In this document: one piece after another, positions 27,071 through 39,735 of the stretch
How the letters are laid out: each line of letters starts with the position of its first letter
Position numbering within the stretch: position 1 is the first letter of the stretch
Assembly (NCBI GenBank): GCA_022393335.1
Contig: JAJEKB010021383.1
Coordinates: 1,214,684 to 1,278,683, forward strand
Source: Macrotrachela quadricornifera
Lineage: Eukaryota; Rotifera; Eurotatoria; Philodinida; Philodinidae
Reading direction: 5' to 3'
Length of the DNA: 64,000 bases
Notes under the pieces: generated by a model
The model's database searches: none
The model's input: the letters and a program-made list of their open reading frames with translations, nothing else
What the model was told of the DNA's origin: nothing
Made by a program: the position numbers and the translations under genes

Positions 27071-28502
27071 AGTGTTAGAGCATGTTCCTTATAGAAGTAA
27101 TTCGCTTTTAATCCTTGACCTGGAATCTGATTGGCCGAAAAAATTGATCGATAGGAAAGGAACCGGACGCGATACTCAACATTATTATAAAGATGATTTT
27201 TTCCTCATTCTTAAGAGACATTGGCATAACTACACTAGTGCAATCATTCGGTTTGGAAAGACGTGACGCTTGGAAAGGCGGAATTTAATCTATCTGTTTC
27301 AAACAGAGCCTACAGCAACGTCACAAACATTAAATAAAATTTATTCATCGGAAAGAAATCGACAATTCAGGTGCCTTCGATAACAATTATGATGACAAAT
27401 TCCAAGAAAAGCTTATTTTGATTTGAGCAAGACCAAAAAAAAGGGGATAGAAGCAAATTTCAGTTGTTTTTTACTTTTCAATTCATTCAGGCAGAGAATT
27501 AAGGAAAAAATGGATGTTTTTATATCTGAAAAGTGCACATTTTAGTGGGCGAAAATTTTTTTTCATAAAGGTAAACAATACTTGCAGCTTTAAGCAGGAG
27601 CAGCGTGTTTTTATACTCTTAAAATAACATTCTCTATACTAATGTATGTGCTTCTCGTGGATAAAAAATTCAACTTTTTCGTTTCTTGTCTGATCAGACA
27701 GTTGCTTATAAAACATCAATAATTTTGAAAGTATCACAACAGCAATCAGTTTAAGAAATCGTTCTTAAAAATTTATCTCAAATATAAGATGTTATTTAAT
27801 CGCATTTTACCGTTTTTTTTTATAGCACCAACCAGCATCTTTGAGAAATTTCTAACTTTTTCTGGGAGAGGGTGTAAAGGAAGAGAAATAAAGCAGGCTA
27901 GTTGTTTTACTGTTAGTCGAAAAGCTACGACGAACTGATCGTCATTCAAATTATATTATAGAATAGTTTAATGTAGAAGTTTTGTCTGTTCCCAAATTAA
28001 GACAAATGCTACTAATAGCCAAGCACTCATACCGAACTTATCCAATTTGATCATTCTCAATATCTGATTCTAGCAAGTGATCAAATATGATAACGACCAT
28101 ATCTAAGAATGACCCAAATCCGCGAAATCAAGCTGAGAAATTTCTTATCTGTAACAGTCTCAATCCATATCTAAATGTTGGTAATCGTTTTAAGAAGTTC
28201 CTTCAAAAATTGAAAAGCTCTCAAAGTTAATCACTGCTTTGTTTCGGCCCTACCTTGTCATTTACCCAATTCCTTTATGGCTTCCCCGTCGCCAGGGAAG
28301 ATTTCGACTGTCTCTGCTTCTAATCCCGGTAATGAAACCAGCATATTCCACAGAAGACACTGTCCGCTACTAACGTCCAGTTACAATGCATCTCAGATAT
28401 GATAGATACAAGGGTCGAAGGGAGTTCCTTCACAACCATAACCTTTTCCCTCCCCTTTTTGTTCCACTTGCAAGCAAGTGGCTTGTTATCAGACCTGTTC
28501 CT

Positions 28503-28970
28503 TTAGCTTGCCATAGCCAAATGATTCTTGATGATCCTGTTTGTTCCTAGAACAGCACTTCGCGCCATCCGCTCAATACAATCCTCCACTTTATTTTTAT
28601 TTATTTCCAAGTAGGTGATCATCTGATCACTCAAGCCCAAAGGTATTTCACCGCATGCGCCAATGATAACCGGAAGAAACCTAACCGTCCAACCCTCGGT
28701 TTGAAGTTCCGATTGTATACTGTCACCCCGAGGATATTCTTGATCAAGTTCCCCCTTGTAGTTACCATTAACACAGTAACGATTACTTTTTTTCTCAATT
28801 TGCCTCTTCATCCCAGTAAACCATGATACTGCAAACTCGATAATTGTGGCTACTTTAGTAACCTTATCAAATATTACAATATCAGGCTTATTATGCCGAA
28901 CAATCGCTCTTGTTTGTACTGGTTGATTCCAATACAACTTGATGCGATCATTTTCCATAACGGTTTCCAC
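28503..28970 (-). pseudogene. C-terminal fragment of a non-LTR retrotransposon polyprotein
   Basis: The 155-residue frame contains NKPDIVIFDKVTKVATIIEF, a PD-(D/E)xK-like pattern (PDI...IIE). Further on it has an FLPVIIGACGEIPLGL block. This order is familiar from the nuclease-like tail that follows reverse transcriptase in many animal non-LTR retrotransposon proteins. No reverse transcriptase YxDD region is found nearby in frame, so only the tail remains. Flanking sequence from 28230 to 29100 has the same higher GC and probably belongs to the same insertion. Confidence 0.6.
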
Positions 28971-29213
28971 TTGTTATGTATAGTGTGGCGGTTTTATCTT
29001 GTCATTATTTAAAAAGCTTTTCGATTGGCTTCCCCGACATGAATGTTGCTTCGCCGCTTCTTGCTTCGTTGGCAATGTGTTCCTCTACTTTTGTCGCAGG
29101 CGAATCATAATATCAACATGTAAAAAGTTCTAAAGATTATGATAGACAGATTAGTCAGACCACAGAAAGTGGCAGACGGGTAGGTTCGATCATAAAAAGG
29201 ACTAATTATGGAA

Positions 29214-29817
29214 GGGTCTTAACTGTCAAACCACTTTTGAGTCGAGACTAGGTGCGTTATGTAGACTCAAATCAGTTATAAATACCCTGAAAACTTTCGG
29301 GCCGCCAGCTTATTCCTATGCAGATATAATACTTTTACAATAATTTAAGATAAATCCCGTGGTCCCCCTCATGGATACCAGAAAAACTGATTTTCGAATT
29401 TCAACTTGAAACTTTGGATAGAGACAGACTTCAATGAGAATAGTTTACTGTGACTATTTTAGATTTTTTCGCCCTTCCTATCTTTGGATACAATTTTGAA
29501 TATCTTGTCTATATAAACTGGGAGATTTGATGCTCTTATTTTAGGATAAAAACAGATGAGGAAATCTCAATAACATTCACAATAAACTATTCTCATTGAA
29601 GTCTGTCTCTATCCAAAGTTTCAAGTTGAAATTCGAAAATCAGTTTTTCTGATATCCCTGAGGGGGACCACGGGATTTATCTTAAAATATTGTAAAAGTA
29701 TTATATCTGCATAGGAATAAGCTGGCGCCCCGAAATTTTTCAGGGTATTTATAACTGATTTGAGTCTACATAACGCACCTAGTCTCGACTCCAAAGCGAT
29801 TTGACAGTTGTGACCCT
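29214..29817. mobile_element. 604-bp fold-back element
   Basis: The ends are GGGTCTTAACTGTCAAA and TTTGACAGTTGTGACCC, imperfect inverted repeats. The arms (about 29214-29450 and 29570-29817) match for over 200 bases as reverse complements, including 'gggaccacgggatttatctta'-type blocks. A loop of about 120 bases separates them. There is no transposase frame. No convincing target duplication is seen, so the family is undecided; long arms of this kind occur in Mutator-like and Foldback elements. Confidence 0.8.
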
Positions 29818-32800
29818 TTCCTCGTTACTTCTAAAGCGGGAGCTTATAAGTCGCTCATAAGCGATAGAAAGCCTGGTCACAAGGCAAAAGGATATTCTAG
29901 AACTTATAAAATTTCACTATATCAGTTAACAGAGCTAAGAATGATTTTGAGTGTATGGGTATGTAGGGTACCTATGGTAATATATACCCACAAAATTCCA
30001 CACCGAGAAACATTATTGTTACAAAATGGCAAAATATAAAATGAATGGGTACCACATTGATGATCATTTTTTACCGGAGGGTGCTTCTATTGTGATTTTA
30101 ACATCTCAACAAGAACACGGTTTGAAAACGAAAAATTTTAGACAGTTTTATGCCTTACTTGGAACTACCTGTGGGCAAAGTTTTATCGAAATCCGTGGCA
30201 TCAATTGAGCACGTATGGTCGTATCTATCGTGTAGAGGCTCCTAGATTTTTTATTGATGTTTTTTAGCCTTTGATCTTAGCACAATAGGTTTAATTTTTG
30301 TGCCATTACGCTTGGTGCAATCTAGAAAAGAATTTTCGTTACTGAATAATAATGGGAGAAGAGTTCCATTTGCGCAAGTTTGACTAAGAAAGCACCATGT
30401 TCCGATCGTATGAAATGAACCATACGCCAACCAAAAGTTCTTTTCGCCTATTTTTCTTATAATAAAAGTAAATCAGTCGTAGAAAGTGAATCAAATGGGC
30501 TAGCCAAAGCGTTGTAAGTTTTCGCAGGCTATCTAAAGATGGTACTTACAAATTTTTGAGGACTATATTGAAGGATGATACTTGAAAGAATTTTAGGACC
30601 ATCTAAAGACGGTAACTGGCGGTCCTAAAAGGCTATCTAAGCATGGTACTTACAAGTTTTTACGGATCATGTAGACATAACATTTATAATCTTTTGAAGA
30701 CTACTTGAGCATGGCATTCGTATTTTAGAAAACATTCAAATATACTGCTTCTAATCTTCTTAGGTCTAGTTTCCTATGATATCTATATTCTTCTAAGCAT
30801 GATCTAAACATAACACTTCTATGTTCTTAATAATATTTGCATTATTCACTGAACAAAATTCACTACTACAATAGCTACCACTGCAAAATTAGTGGTACGG
30901 CTGAACTGAATTTTAGGAAAAACATATGAAAGAGAATGAAAGAACGAAAAAAGGAGAAGCCGAATACAATAAACTATATTACTATGGAAGGAAAGACCGA
31001 TGGTCAAAGAATAAAATTAATGAAGTTAATGGTAACATGGTGCCAACTGTTGACTCTAACACACATATGCTTTGATAAAACAAGTAGCGCTCATGCTATG
31101 GATTCGCTCACCCTTCTCTGAAACAATTGCTGTATTAGTCTATCGTGAAGATATAATAATAACTTATTATTATTCGTTTTGAAACGATATATAAAGAAAT
31201 CTTACTTGTAGTTATAGCAAATATTGAGCGTGATAGATCTAAATGCCTAACGACATTTGCAAAAACGTATAAAAAGTAAGCTTATCTGTGTTTATCTTGC
31301 AGTGAAATATACGAGCCACTAACGTTTTTATAGTTTTCGGTGTGCAGCTATTGCAGTTTTGTCGGCCAATAACATGCATCACTGATTTCTTCTGTGTTTT
31401 TTCTCCTTAAAGGTGAATTGAAAAGATATGCGATTTATATCGATCACCATTAGTCTTTTTGACAGCTCATTATCGATTCTCTATAGTAATTATTCAAGCA
31501 TGAAAAGTAGGGAAATCCCACATGAGTCTATGGGAGAAAATAAATGGGTGAAACCATGAGGACCCATCCACTTTTTGCAAAGGTGTTTTTTTCGATTTTT
31601 TTCGCGTCAAAGTACCAGTATGCTCTAGAAAACACTTTTGATGAAAAAAGTAGGTCCTTTCTATTAAAAATCCAAAGTTTTGAAGTAGTTTTTGGGAACA
31701 TCTATGATATGTTTTTTTATATAGAGAAAATGTTAAGAAAAAACCTAAAACTTGTTCAAAAGCAATTTTTTCGGAATTTTCTTCTGTTCAAAAATCTAAG
31801 ACAAGTCTAGAAACATGTTTTCTGAAAAACATTAAATCGGTCCTATTGAAAGTTCTGAGTGCTGAGTCATATTTCGTCAATTTAAGTTGCATTCAGTTAA
31901 TTTGAAGAATTTTCATTTTTCATTCCTCGTAGAGTATAACAACTTTTATGAGACTATCCTCTCAAAACGATGTTGAACTGATGACTTTGTCCACATTAAA
32001 AGAGAGATTTGCTGTTAAGCCATCTTGTAAAAGTGAGACCACGTAGTCAAAAAGGATAGTACTATCAAAATGATGAATTTTCCATTTCTCTGTAAGGACA
32101 TCTTTAAATGTAAAGTCTTATCCACAAATGTTGTGACTTCAAACGAATAAGATCACGAGATGAATCATTGAATATTAGAAAATATCGACTACCCACTAGT
32201 ACCTCTGTTTTTATAAATTGTATCCCAATTCCAAGACAAAAATGTTGTCAACATCCGACAAAACATGAAAAATCTGCACGTGTGCAAAAGGAGTAGTGGC
32301 TATGTCATCACATGTCAAAAACCTTTCTTTATGAAATGGCTCTTTTTCTTTATTTGATTAAATTGACAGTAAATAATCAAGTTTTTATATAAAAAAAATT
32401 GATGAAAATTGTCACAAAAGAGAATGATAAAAGTAAGTAACATTTATACATTTTTTATTAATAAAATAATTCTGTCTGTATGATCATTTTGATAAATTTT
32501 TAATAGATAGTCAAAGAGAAATTTATTGAGAATAATAAATTTCAAGTTTATTACCAATTAAAACGAACTCGATAATAGTTTCGTTTTTATATTTTCGAGG
32601 ATCTTTGTATCAGAATCAAAGTATCAAATTAAAATATTGTTTATGTTAAATAAATCACATCAATTAATATTTAATTATATACAATACAACTATTGGCTTT
32701 ATAGTTATGGACTAGACATAAAAAATATAATTCAATCATACTTTGTTTCACATTATATAAAAGTTGGTAAATATATTTTATCTTTAGAATAGAGAAAATT

Positions 32801-35098
32801 TTAACTATTTGATTATTAATAAATTGTCTATTAAATTTAAATTATAATAGTATTATATCAACAACTAGTATTAGATTAATACAATTGCACTTTACATCAA
32901 ATATAAATAATGACTCCAATCAGCAAACTTTTTAAAATATTATATTTTTTTCTAAATATTGTTTGTTAAGAAAAGTGGATTAAATATTTTGAATGTATGA
33001 AACATAAGACTATATTTATGGTGTATATGAAATACATCCGATGTTTGCGCAACAATATGATCTTTTTGATTGTTCACCTAACTATCTGATTAACAGATTT
33101 ACAAAAAGTAATAGAACAAATTGATGTTAGAAAGATTTGGTCTGAAAGCATTTTCCGTAGTGTCATGAGGTGACCAAGACTATGTAGATTAAATTATTCT
33201 GAGTATTTCATTTCACTTTCAAATCTCTGAAGTATGCATTATGCAACCATTTTTTTAATATGTAATCACATTTCCGTTGTATCGCTTGCGTCTAAATATC
33301 TTGAAAATTCATTCAATTTGTGTTGATTTTACAATATTTTATAACCTTTAGTAACTGAATATTTGGCAATTGAATATAGTTTCACATTGGAACGAATAGT
33401 TTAATTAATATATTTGAAAACTATCATTTCTTTTTTTTTCTTTATTAGTTATTTCTTGTGAAACTGAAAAATAAGTATTCCCAAAATATGAAATATCAAA
33501 TAAAAACAAATTCTAAAATAAGAAAAAATTCATCATTTTAAAACGAAAGAGACCGTATATAATTCATATAATATATTTCTTGCAAACTAATATGAGTAAT
33601 ATATAATTTCATAATAAAAAAAAATTTAGTTTAAATAAATGTATAAATGATGTTATATTCATAATGAAATATATTTTTATTGATGATTATATCACGACGT
33701 TTAAAGCTTGAAACGTTTTTAATAAACTAGATGAAAAAAGAAAAGTTCTTACATTAAAATTATCATCTTCTTGTTCGTTGATTTTTTGACCCACATCATA
33801 AATATATATAAGATAAATGATAATAGGAATATATTAATAGCAGCTTACATTCAAGCAGTTATGGAAATAGAATGATTAAAGCCAAAGATCTGAACTCTAT
33901 TCAGAATATTCATAGCTCATCTGGAGCTAAATGAAAGGCTACTATTCAGATCACAAATCGTTCGAAATTGTAGCCCTCATAAACATTCATAAATGAAGAT
34001 CATGTTTTCTTGAGAAATTCATCACAATCTACTTCTGAATAGAAACAAAATAATTCCTAGTTAGTTTGATTACGTTAAGAGGTTGGACACAAACTGTCAC
34101 ATTCTTATATCTAAGATCTTTCTCATAAATTGTTGAAATAAGGAAACGAATTCAAACATTATTATCACGTTTTATACAACTGTTGCATTTTTTAAATAAA
34201 TTCGAATCGCAAAAAGATCGTCATTATTAGTTAACTCGTCAATTGCTATTAACAAGCCTGTTCTAAAAAAATTTGATTTTTTAATATGCTTCCATAGGAT
34301 TAACCTTTGTATGTTGTAATACTGGAAAAGTACTTTCTATCCGCAGAAGTTTTGTGTTTTCCTTGAAAATATCATGAAATTTCTGGAAGGCATATTGCAG
34401 AAATTTTATTGTTTGGTTTCCAAAAAAAATTAATGGTTAATAGGTGAAAGAAGATAATATAGATGTAAAGTCAAAAGAACTTATTATTTTATTTCCATGA
34501 AACTTTATACTAGCAAAAGTCTGTAAATGTTTATAGCTTGTAAAAATCATGATTCTGCTAAATTATGTTCTTCCATTTAGACAACTTTAGAATGTATATA
34601 GTTTCATTCTGTCTATAAATTGCTAAAGATAATTAGTACCTTAAGGTGGACAAGATAAGCTTCATTTTTAATAATATTTTTTTATTAAGAAATATCAGCA
34701 TAATCATCGGAAATAAGAGTCTTATACCTCAATTTATAGCCGAATTCCGTAGTTATAATTTCATTAGTAATTAGTACTGAATGACTTTAGATATAAATGC
34801 TTGTCTTACCATGAGAATAAGCCTCAACAGATTGATCTTCTTCGATATGCATTACTTTACTGAGACTATAACCTTTAAATAGCAGAATTGATAGTTTCGT
34901 TATATCTCTTAAATCATATTGATACATCTATTACCTTTTTTAATTTTTAATATAGATTTCAAATTGTTTTATTTATATTTTTCTTTAAAAATTGTGTATT
35001 TTACAAAATAATCAAACTTTAAAATATACGAACGGACAAACAACATAAAACAAAAGAAAAAAATGTCTCTTTAAGTATGTTGCACATACTATTCATTT
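29818..35098. other. Gene-poor region of 5.3 kb
   Basis: Apart from the minisatellite at 30520-30830 I see no gene or structured element. The open frames at 30026-30208, 30936-31121 and 31544-31810 have no domain character and no convincing splice partners. From about 32350 the sequence becomes very AT-rich. Confidence 0.45.
30520..30830. repeat. Degenerate minisatellite
   Basis: Units built on 'ggctatctaaagatggtacttacaa' followed by 'ttttt.agga' repeat with drift (near 30526, 30596, 30641, 30700). The spacing varies, so this is an old, eroded tandem array. Confidence 0.55.
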
Positions 35099-36186
35099 TC
35101 AACATAATATTGTATTTCGTGGTTTCGTTTTTATTATATTAATACTATTAATATTTGTTTGTAATTCTTCTTGTTGTTTACCTAGAAATTTATATAACGA
35201 TTTAATAAATGTCTGTCGAAATAAACGACATGTTAATGTTGAAAGATAGAATGATTTAACATTATTTAAATAATATAGATTATTCGTAAGTGAAAGGAGA
35301 AAAATTTCAATATATCTTTGTTCAATACTTTTAACATAATTTCCAGTAACTGAAAAATATGTAAACATTAGTATCCATTGAAAAGAAATACAAGCTGTTG
35401 CTATAACTTGTGAAAAAATCATTATAATTAATTGATTTCGACTTCGAGATATACCTTGACTTTGTATGCCGCCCTTTAATTAACAAAAAAAATAACTAGA
35501 AATAATTTTTAAAAAAACATTCTTACAACTCGTTGACGACTTTTTATTATATTTTGATATGTCAGTAATACAAATATAGCCATTATTAATGGTTGTAATG
35601 CACCATTAAATATAATATAAAAAATACTGGTTACTACTGTTTGTGTTGAACTGCATCCTGAAAATGGTAAAATATCATAAAATATAATTACACGTAGTGA
35701 AGTTATTCCAGTGATAACAATAGTTATGATAATCATCCATGGAACCATTTTAGGTTTATTGAGTTGACGCAATGGTGATGTCAAACTACATGTACAAGCA
35801 TATCGATCAATGACAGATAAAACTAATAAATTTATTGATAATTGAGGAACAAATCCAAGATAAAATGTATAAATTTTACATAATGAAGAATTAATTACCC
35901 ATGCCATTCTTATACTATACTTTTGATTAAGATGAATTATTAAAAGATTAGTTAAAAGATTAATAAGATCAACAAAAGAACCAGAAAGAGAATAAATACA
36001 ACATGTATTATATCGAAGTGTTGGTTGAAGAAATGTAAAAACATTTCCAAGAAAACCAATAATACCAAGAATAATGAATATAAGTGAAAGATTCATAATG
36101 AATTTCTCCATCACTAAATTCAGAACAACAATAATTGAACTTGTTGAAAATGATGTATTATTGAAAATTGTATTATTATTCGACAT
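35099..36186 (-). CDS. Rhodopsin-like (class A) G-protein-coupled receptor, two exons
   Basis: Exon 1 runs from 36186 to 35527 and exon 2 from 35473 to 35099, with a 53-bp intron (GTAAGA...AAAG). The product is 344 residues. The N-terminus has several N-x-S/T sequons. Seven hydrophobic segments follow, with TM1 at about 32-53. Cys103 opens TM3, which ends in Asp127-Arg128-Tyr129, the class A DRY motif. TM7 has N-x-x-K-S-F-Y in place of the usual NPxxY, a variant common in invertebrate orphan receptors. The ligand is unknown. It resembles the large lineage-specific receptor sets of rotifers. Confidence 0.82.
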
Positions 36187-36349
36187 TTTAATAAACTATT
36201 TTTTTGTATAAATTTTACTTTTAATATTAAAGATAAAATAAAAAATGATTATGATAATAATATATATCTTTTTTCTCACTACAAAAGTTTTATTTTAGCT
36301 TGAGGATGAAAGAGAAAAATGTAAAATAATATATTTAGAAATAAATCAA

Positions 36350-36440
36350 TAGTAGCAGAACCATAAAAAAATTCTAGGGGAAACTCGTATATTTGTAGGT
36401 GTGATGAGTCTCCTCTAGATTACTTCTGGTTCTGCCACTA
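36350..36440. mobile_element. 91-bp MITE-like palindrome
   Basis: The ends are TAGTAGCAGAACCA and TGGTTCTGCCACTA, imperfect inverted repeats. The inner arms keep matching with 'tctaggggaaactc' against 'gagtctcctctaga'. A related fragment (AGTAGCAGAACTC followed by a short inverted TTCTC/GAGAA) is seen near 40446, so the family has more than one member here. Confidence 0.6.
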
Positions 36441-39400
36441 CAAGTCAAGCGGAAATTTTCAATAAAAACACAAATATATAGCTAAATTTAATATTTCTAT
36501 CGAACAAATAGAATATTAATGTTAATAAAACACTTTGTAATTATGCGAACATTATAAAACAGTCTCACCATCCTTTCTTTTTAATTTTTGTCGAATTCAA
36601 TAGTCAACATAATATATATAAAAAAAAACAAAAAAAAATTTTTCCTGTATTAACCTTTTTAGGCCCATGACTCAGCCATTTTTTTTGTTGTTTCACTTGT
36701 TGACTATTTATTTATATACATGTTGGGTTTCTTATAATAAAAATTAAAAACGGATCTTAACAAAGTTATTTTTGATCGATGAAGGGCTATCACAAAACCA
36801 ACTTTTGGAATATCGATAAAGGTCATCCCTAAGTTGATCACAACGCGGAAAACCGAAATATTTCGGAGACTGCAAAAGGGACCTATTTCTTCAGATTCGA
36901 CGTACTACATATAGTATGGTTTTTTTCAAATTTTGTAAACTTTGAATAAGTCGTCCATACAAAAAATATTCTGAAGGAATTTTCTTCGTTAAACAAAAGA
37001 GGCTGCAGCACACACATCTATATTAAAATTATAAATATAGTAAACTCATTCATGTGATAAATGTGATAAATATTTGTAAAACCATGATAAATAGAGTATG
37101 TTTAAAGATTATAAAACTTGAAAAAAGCGTAGTATATTAGACGGCCACATATGGTGACAGACGGCTTTATAATACTACCAGAGTCGATGTATAACTCAAG
37201 TCTAGTTAAAATATCTACGGAGTATTTTCTTGTTGAAGTTCTATGCTCTAGAGTAAAAAATAATGACGAAGTATATCCTGATATATATAAAAGACGAGTT
37301 TTAGGAAATTAGCAGCAATAGGTATATTATGTTTCACATTTTAAACCCATAGCGATCGTGCTAACAGCTTTTCAAACAGCATCGATTTCTCTTGGAACCT
37401 ATGCTAGTCGTTTTTCTCAACTGGATAATTTGTGGTTATTCATAGTATACGTAGATGGTTGCTAATAGTTTCCTCTTCTGTATATAGATCTTCTAGATCG
37501 TGAACAACTTTATTAATTGAGAATCAAATACTGGACTATGTAGAACAAACACACTGTCTCCACACCAGTCTTTGATATCGTCCAGCCATTTGCTACATGG
37601 ACGACCTCTTCGGGGCTTCCCGTCTATTTTAAAGTGATAGTAGAAGATGAAACAATGATCAAATGAACGTTTAACAACAGATGACAAAGTATTCAATAAC
37701 ATATTATTGATTACGAATAAAACCAGAGTCAAATCACTCGATGCTATACATAATAGATCCAATGCTTTTCTCCCTTTGTATGTTGATTTATTATTATTTA
37801 TTTTGCCGTATCCTAATGGTTACAGTGTTGAAGTGCTCAGAAAATAAAAAACAAAATATTTCTTACTTGTTTCACTCAAATTAGCAGCAGGAATATGTAT
37901 ATGAAGAAGACTGCGTTAATATAGAGTTCACCCATTGGTAATAGATATGGTGTCTAGGTCAGTACAAGGTTTATGTAGTTATAAGGATAAACATATAGGT
38001 ATTTAGTATTATTGGCAAATATATTAGAGACGACATCCAGATAGGTAACTTGATATTTTCAGGGGTGAGATGGAAAATGATTATGAAGAAAAAGAGAAAA
38101 TAGAAGACGAATGTAGCTCGTAATACAGCAATGTCTACCCTACTCTATAGTCACATGATTGGTTTTTTGTTAGATACTTTTATATGTATTGTACGATCTG
38201 TTTTATGTAGCATGAGTTTCACTCCGCTAGGACATGTACTACCTTTCTTTTTTTTACTTCCTTCTTTTTATGTGTTTGTTCTATATTGTATCGGCTCATG
38301 TTATTAGATACTGCTAGTCATGTTCTATGTTCCTATGTAATAGCACATTATAATTCCTTAGTATACTATTACAAGAAAACTTAAAGTGAACGTATCCTCA
38401 AACTGCACCTTTGATTGTTTGGACTATAGTAACTAATTTAGTTTTTGAGAAACGAGTAGCTCAAGTACAGAAAATTGCTGTATGTTGATCGGACTCATTT
38501 TTTATTAGATCATGTTATACCATTGTTCGATATATTATTCTGTATTTTTGTTATGAAGCTAGCAAGCCAAAGAAAGTTATTAACAATTATATAATAAAAA
38601 TAGTAATCCAGTCGTATCCATTTCTTTCAATCACTTTAGAATAGGAAGATAATCAACAAGAGCAATTTTTTTTTGTGTATATGAAATGAGTCTCACTTTC
38701 CACGACCTTTTTCTTTGGTGTACTTGAAGATGTCGACTACTTCAAGGTAGAAATATCCACATACCAGTCGGATTCGGACTCTGTATTTTCCACAGATCAT
38801 TTCTTGTTAAGTTGCTGGTAGCAACGAAAAGAAGGGGAGTGAGGATAAGCAAAGAAACAAGTTCTCAAAAGTTGTGTTGATATGCTTTTATTTCGGTTAA
38901 TCCTTTTCAATTTAGTGTATGATTGCTATATATCCTCAAGAAATTTATCCACTGTAGATTACAAGGACAGTTTATCTGTCTAGGCAAATTTGAGATATTT
39001 AAAAGATTTCATCATTTCCAGTACTGATTTGTTCATTTTAATCTGTATTTCTGGTCGTTCCACTTATTAGCATAGTTCAATAGATTTTGGCATATTTGTG
39101 TATTCGCTAGTTTTATAAAAATTCAGCATTTCCCTGGTAGCTAATATATTTCAATAGAACAATTAGAGTGTTCAAGTCATCTGTAAAGAGAGGAGTTGAA
39201 AAAGCGCCGGTACATTTGACTTTAACATATACGGACTTAATGAACTGCCTTATGGTAGATCGATATGAATGTTAAAAATTTTTGATTTCTTATTGCTGAG
39301 CACTACATATGCATGTCTGTTCTGTGATATAATTGGCTGTATCTGATCATTTTACTGTTGAATGAATATTATTTAGAATAGAATAATAACATCAGTAACT

Positions 39401-39735
39401 ATTAAGAATTTGTCAAGAACGAAGATTGTTTAACTAAGATGAGATATTTTCTCTTGCAACAATCTCCGAGATTTTACTAGATTGTTAGTGCTCGTGTGTC
39501 AGCTAGTCTACTCGGTTATATGCATATCTAAACGAAATCAACTTAATCAATTCTCAATAACAATCTCTCGTAGAGTGACCAAGAATTCTTTGGAGAGAAA
39601 AATTCTGATCTTTTTTATGCATTATTCACTCTCGATACGCCTTTATTAATTATTGACAAGAAACTTTTTACAATTGCGAAAAAAGAAACCTTTGAGAAGA
39701 TAAGATGTTGATTGAATATTTACACAAGACAATGT
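36441..39735. other. Gene-poor region with a retrotransposon fragment
   Basis: There is no supported gene apart from the non-LTR fragment at 37493-37640. The stretch from about 37900 to 39500 is less AT-rich than its surroundings and may hold further eroded retroelement sequence, but I cannot read domains in it. Confidence 0.4.
37493..37640 (-). pseudogene. Tail of a non-LTR retrotransposon protein
   Basis: The minus-strand frame encodes DGKPRRGRPCSKWLDDIKDWCG. Its G-R-P-x-x-x-W-x-D-D-I-K-x-W signature recurs at the C-terminus of endonuclease/reverse-transcriptase polyproteins of animal non-LTR elements. Nothing upstream in the same frame resembles reverse transcriptase, so this is a fragment only. 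Confidence 0.6.

Larger units (their letters stand above)
22879..28502. other. Gene-poor region of 5.6 kb with old repeats
   Basis: I find no supported protein gene. The region holds a GC-rich mini-element (23336-23422), a dispersed repeat (23640-24300), a degenerate tandem array (25225-25545), a pyrimidine-rich stretch with repeated TCCTATCCT-like words (about 26030-26180) and a weak minisatellite (26930-27070). These look like the remains of several insertions. Confidence 0.5.

Noticed and set aside
28503..28970. Stand-alone nuclease gene
   Set aside because: The PD-(D/E)xK-like segment plus the VIIGACG block match the tail of retrotransposon polyproteins, and no start or splice structure supports an independent gene.
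30026..31810. Short open frames at 30026-30208, 30936-31121 and 31544-31810
   Set aside because: No domain character, no splice partners and low-complexity translation; expected by chance in AT-rich DNA.
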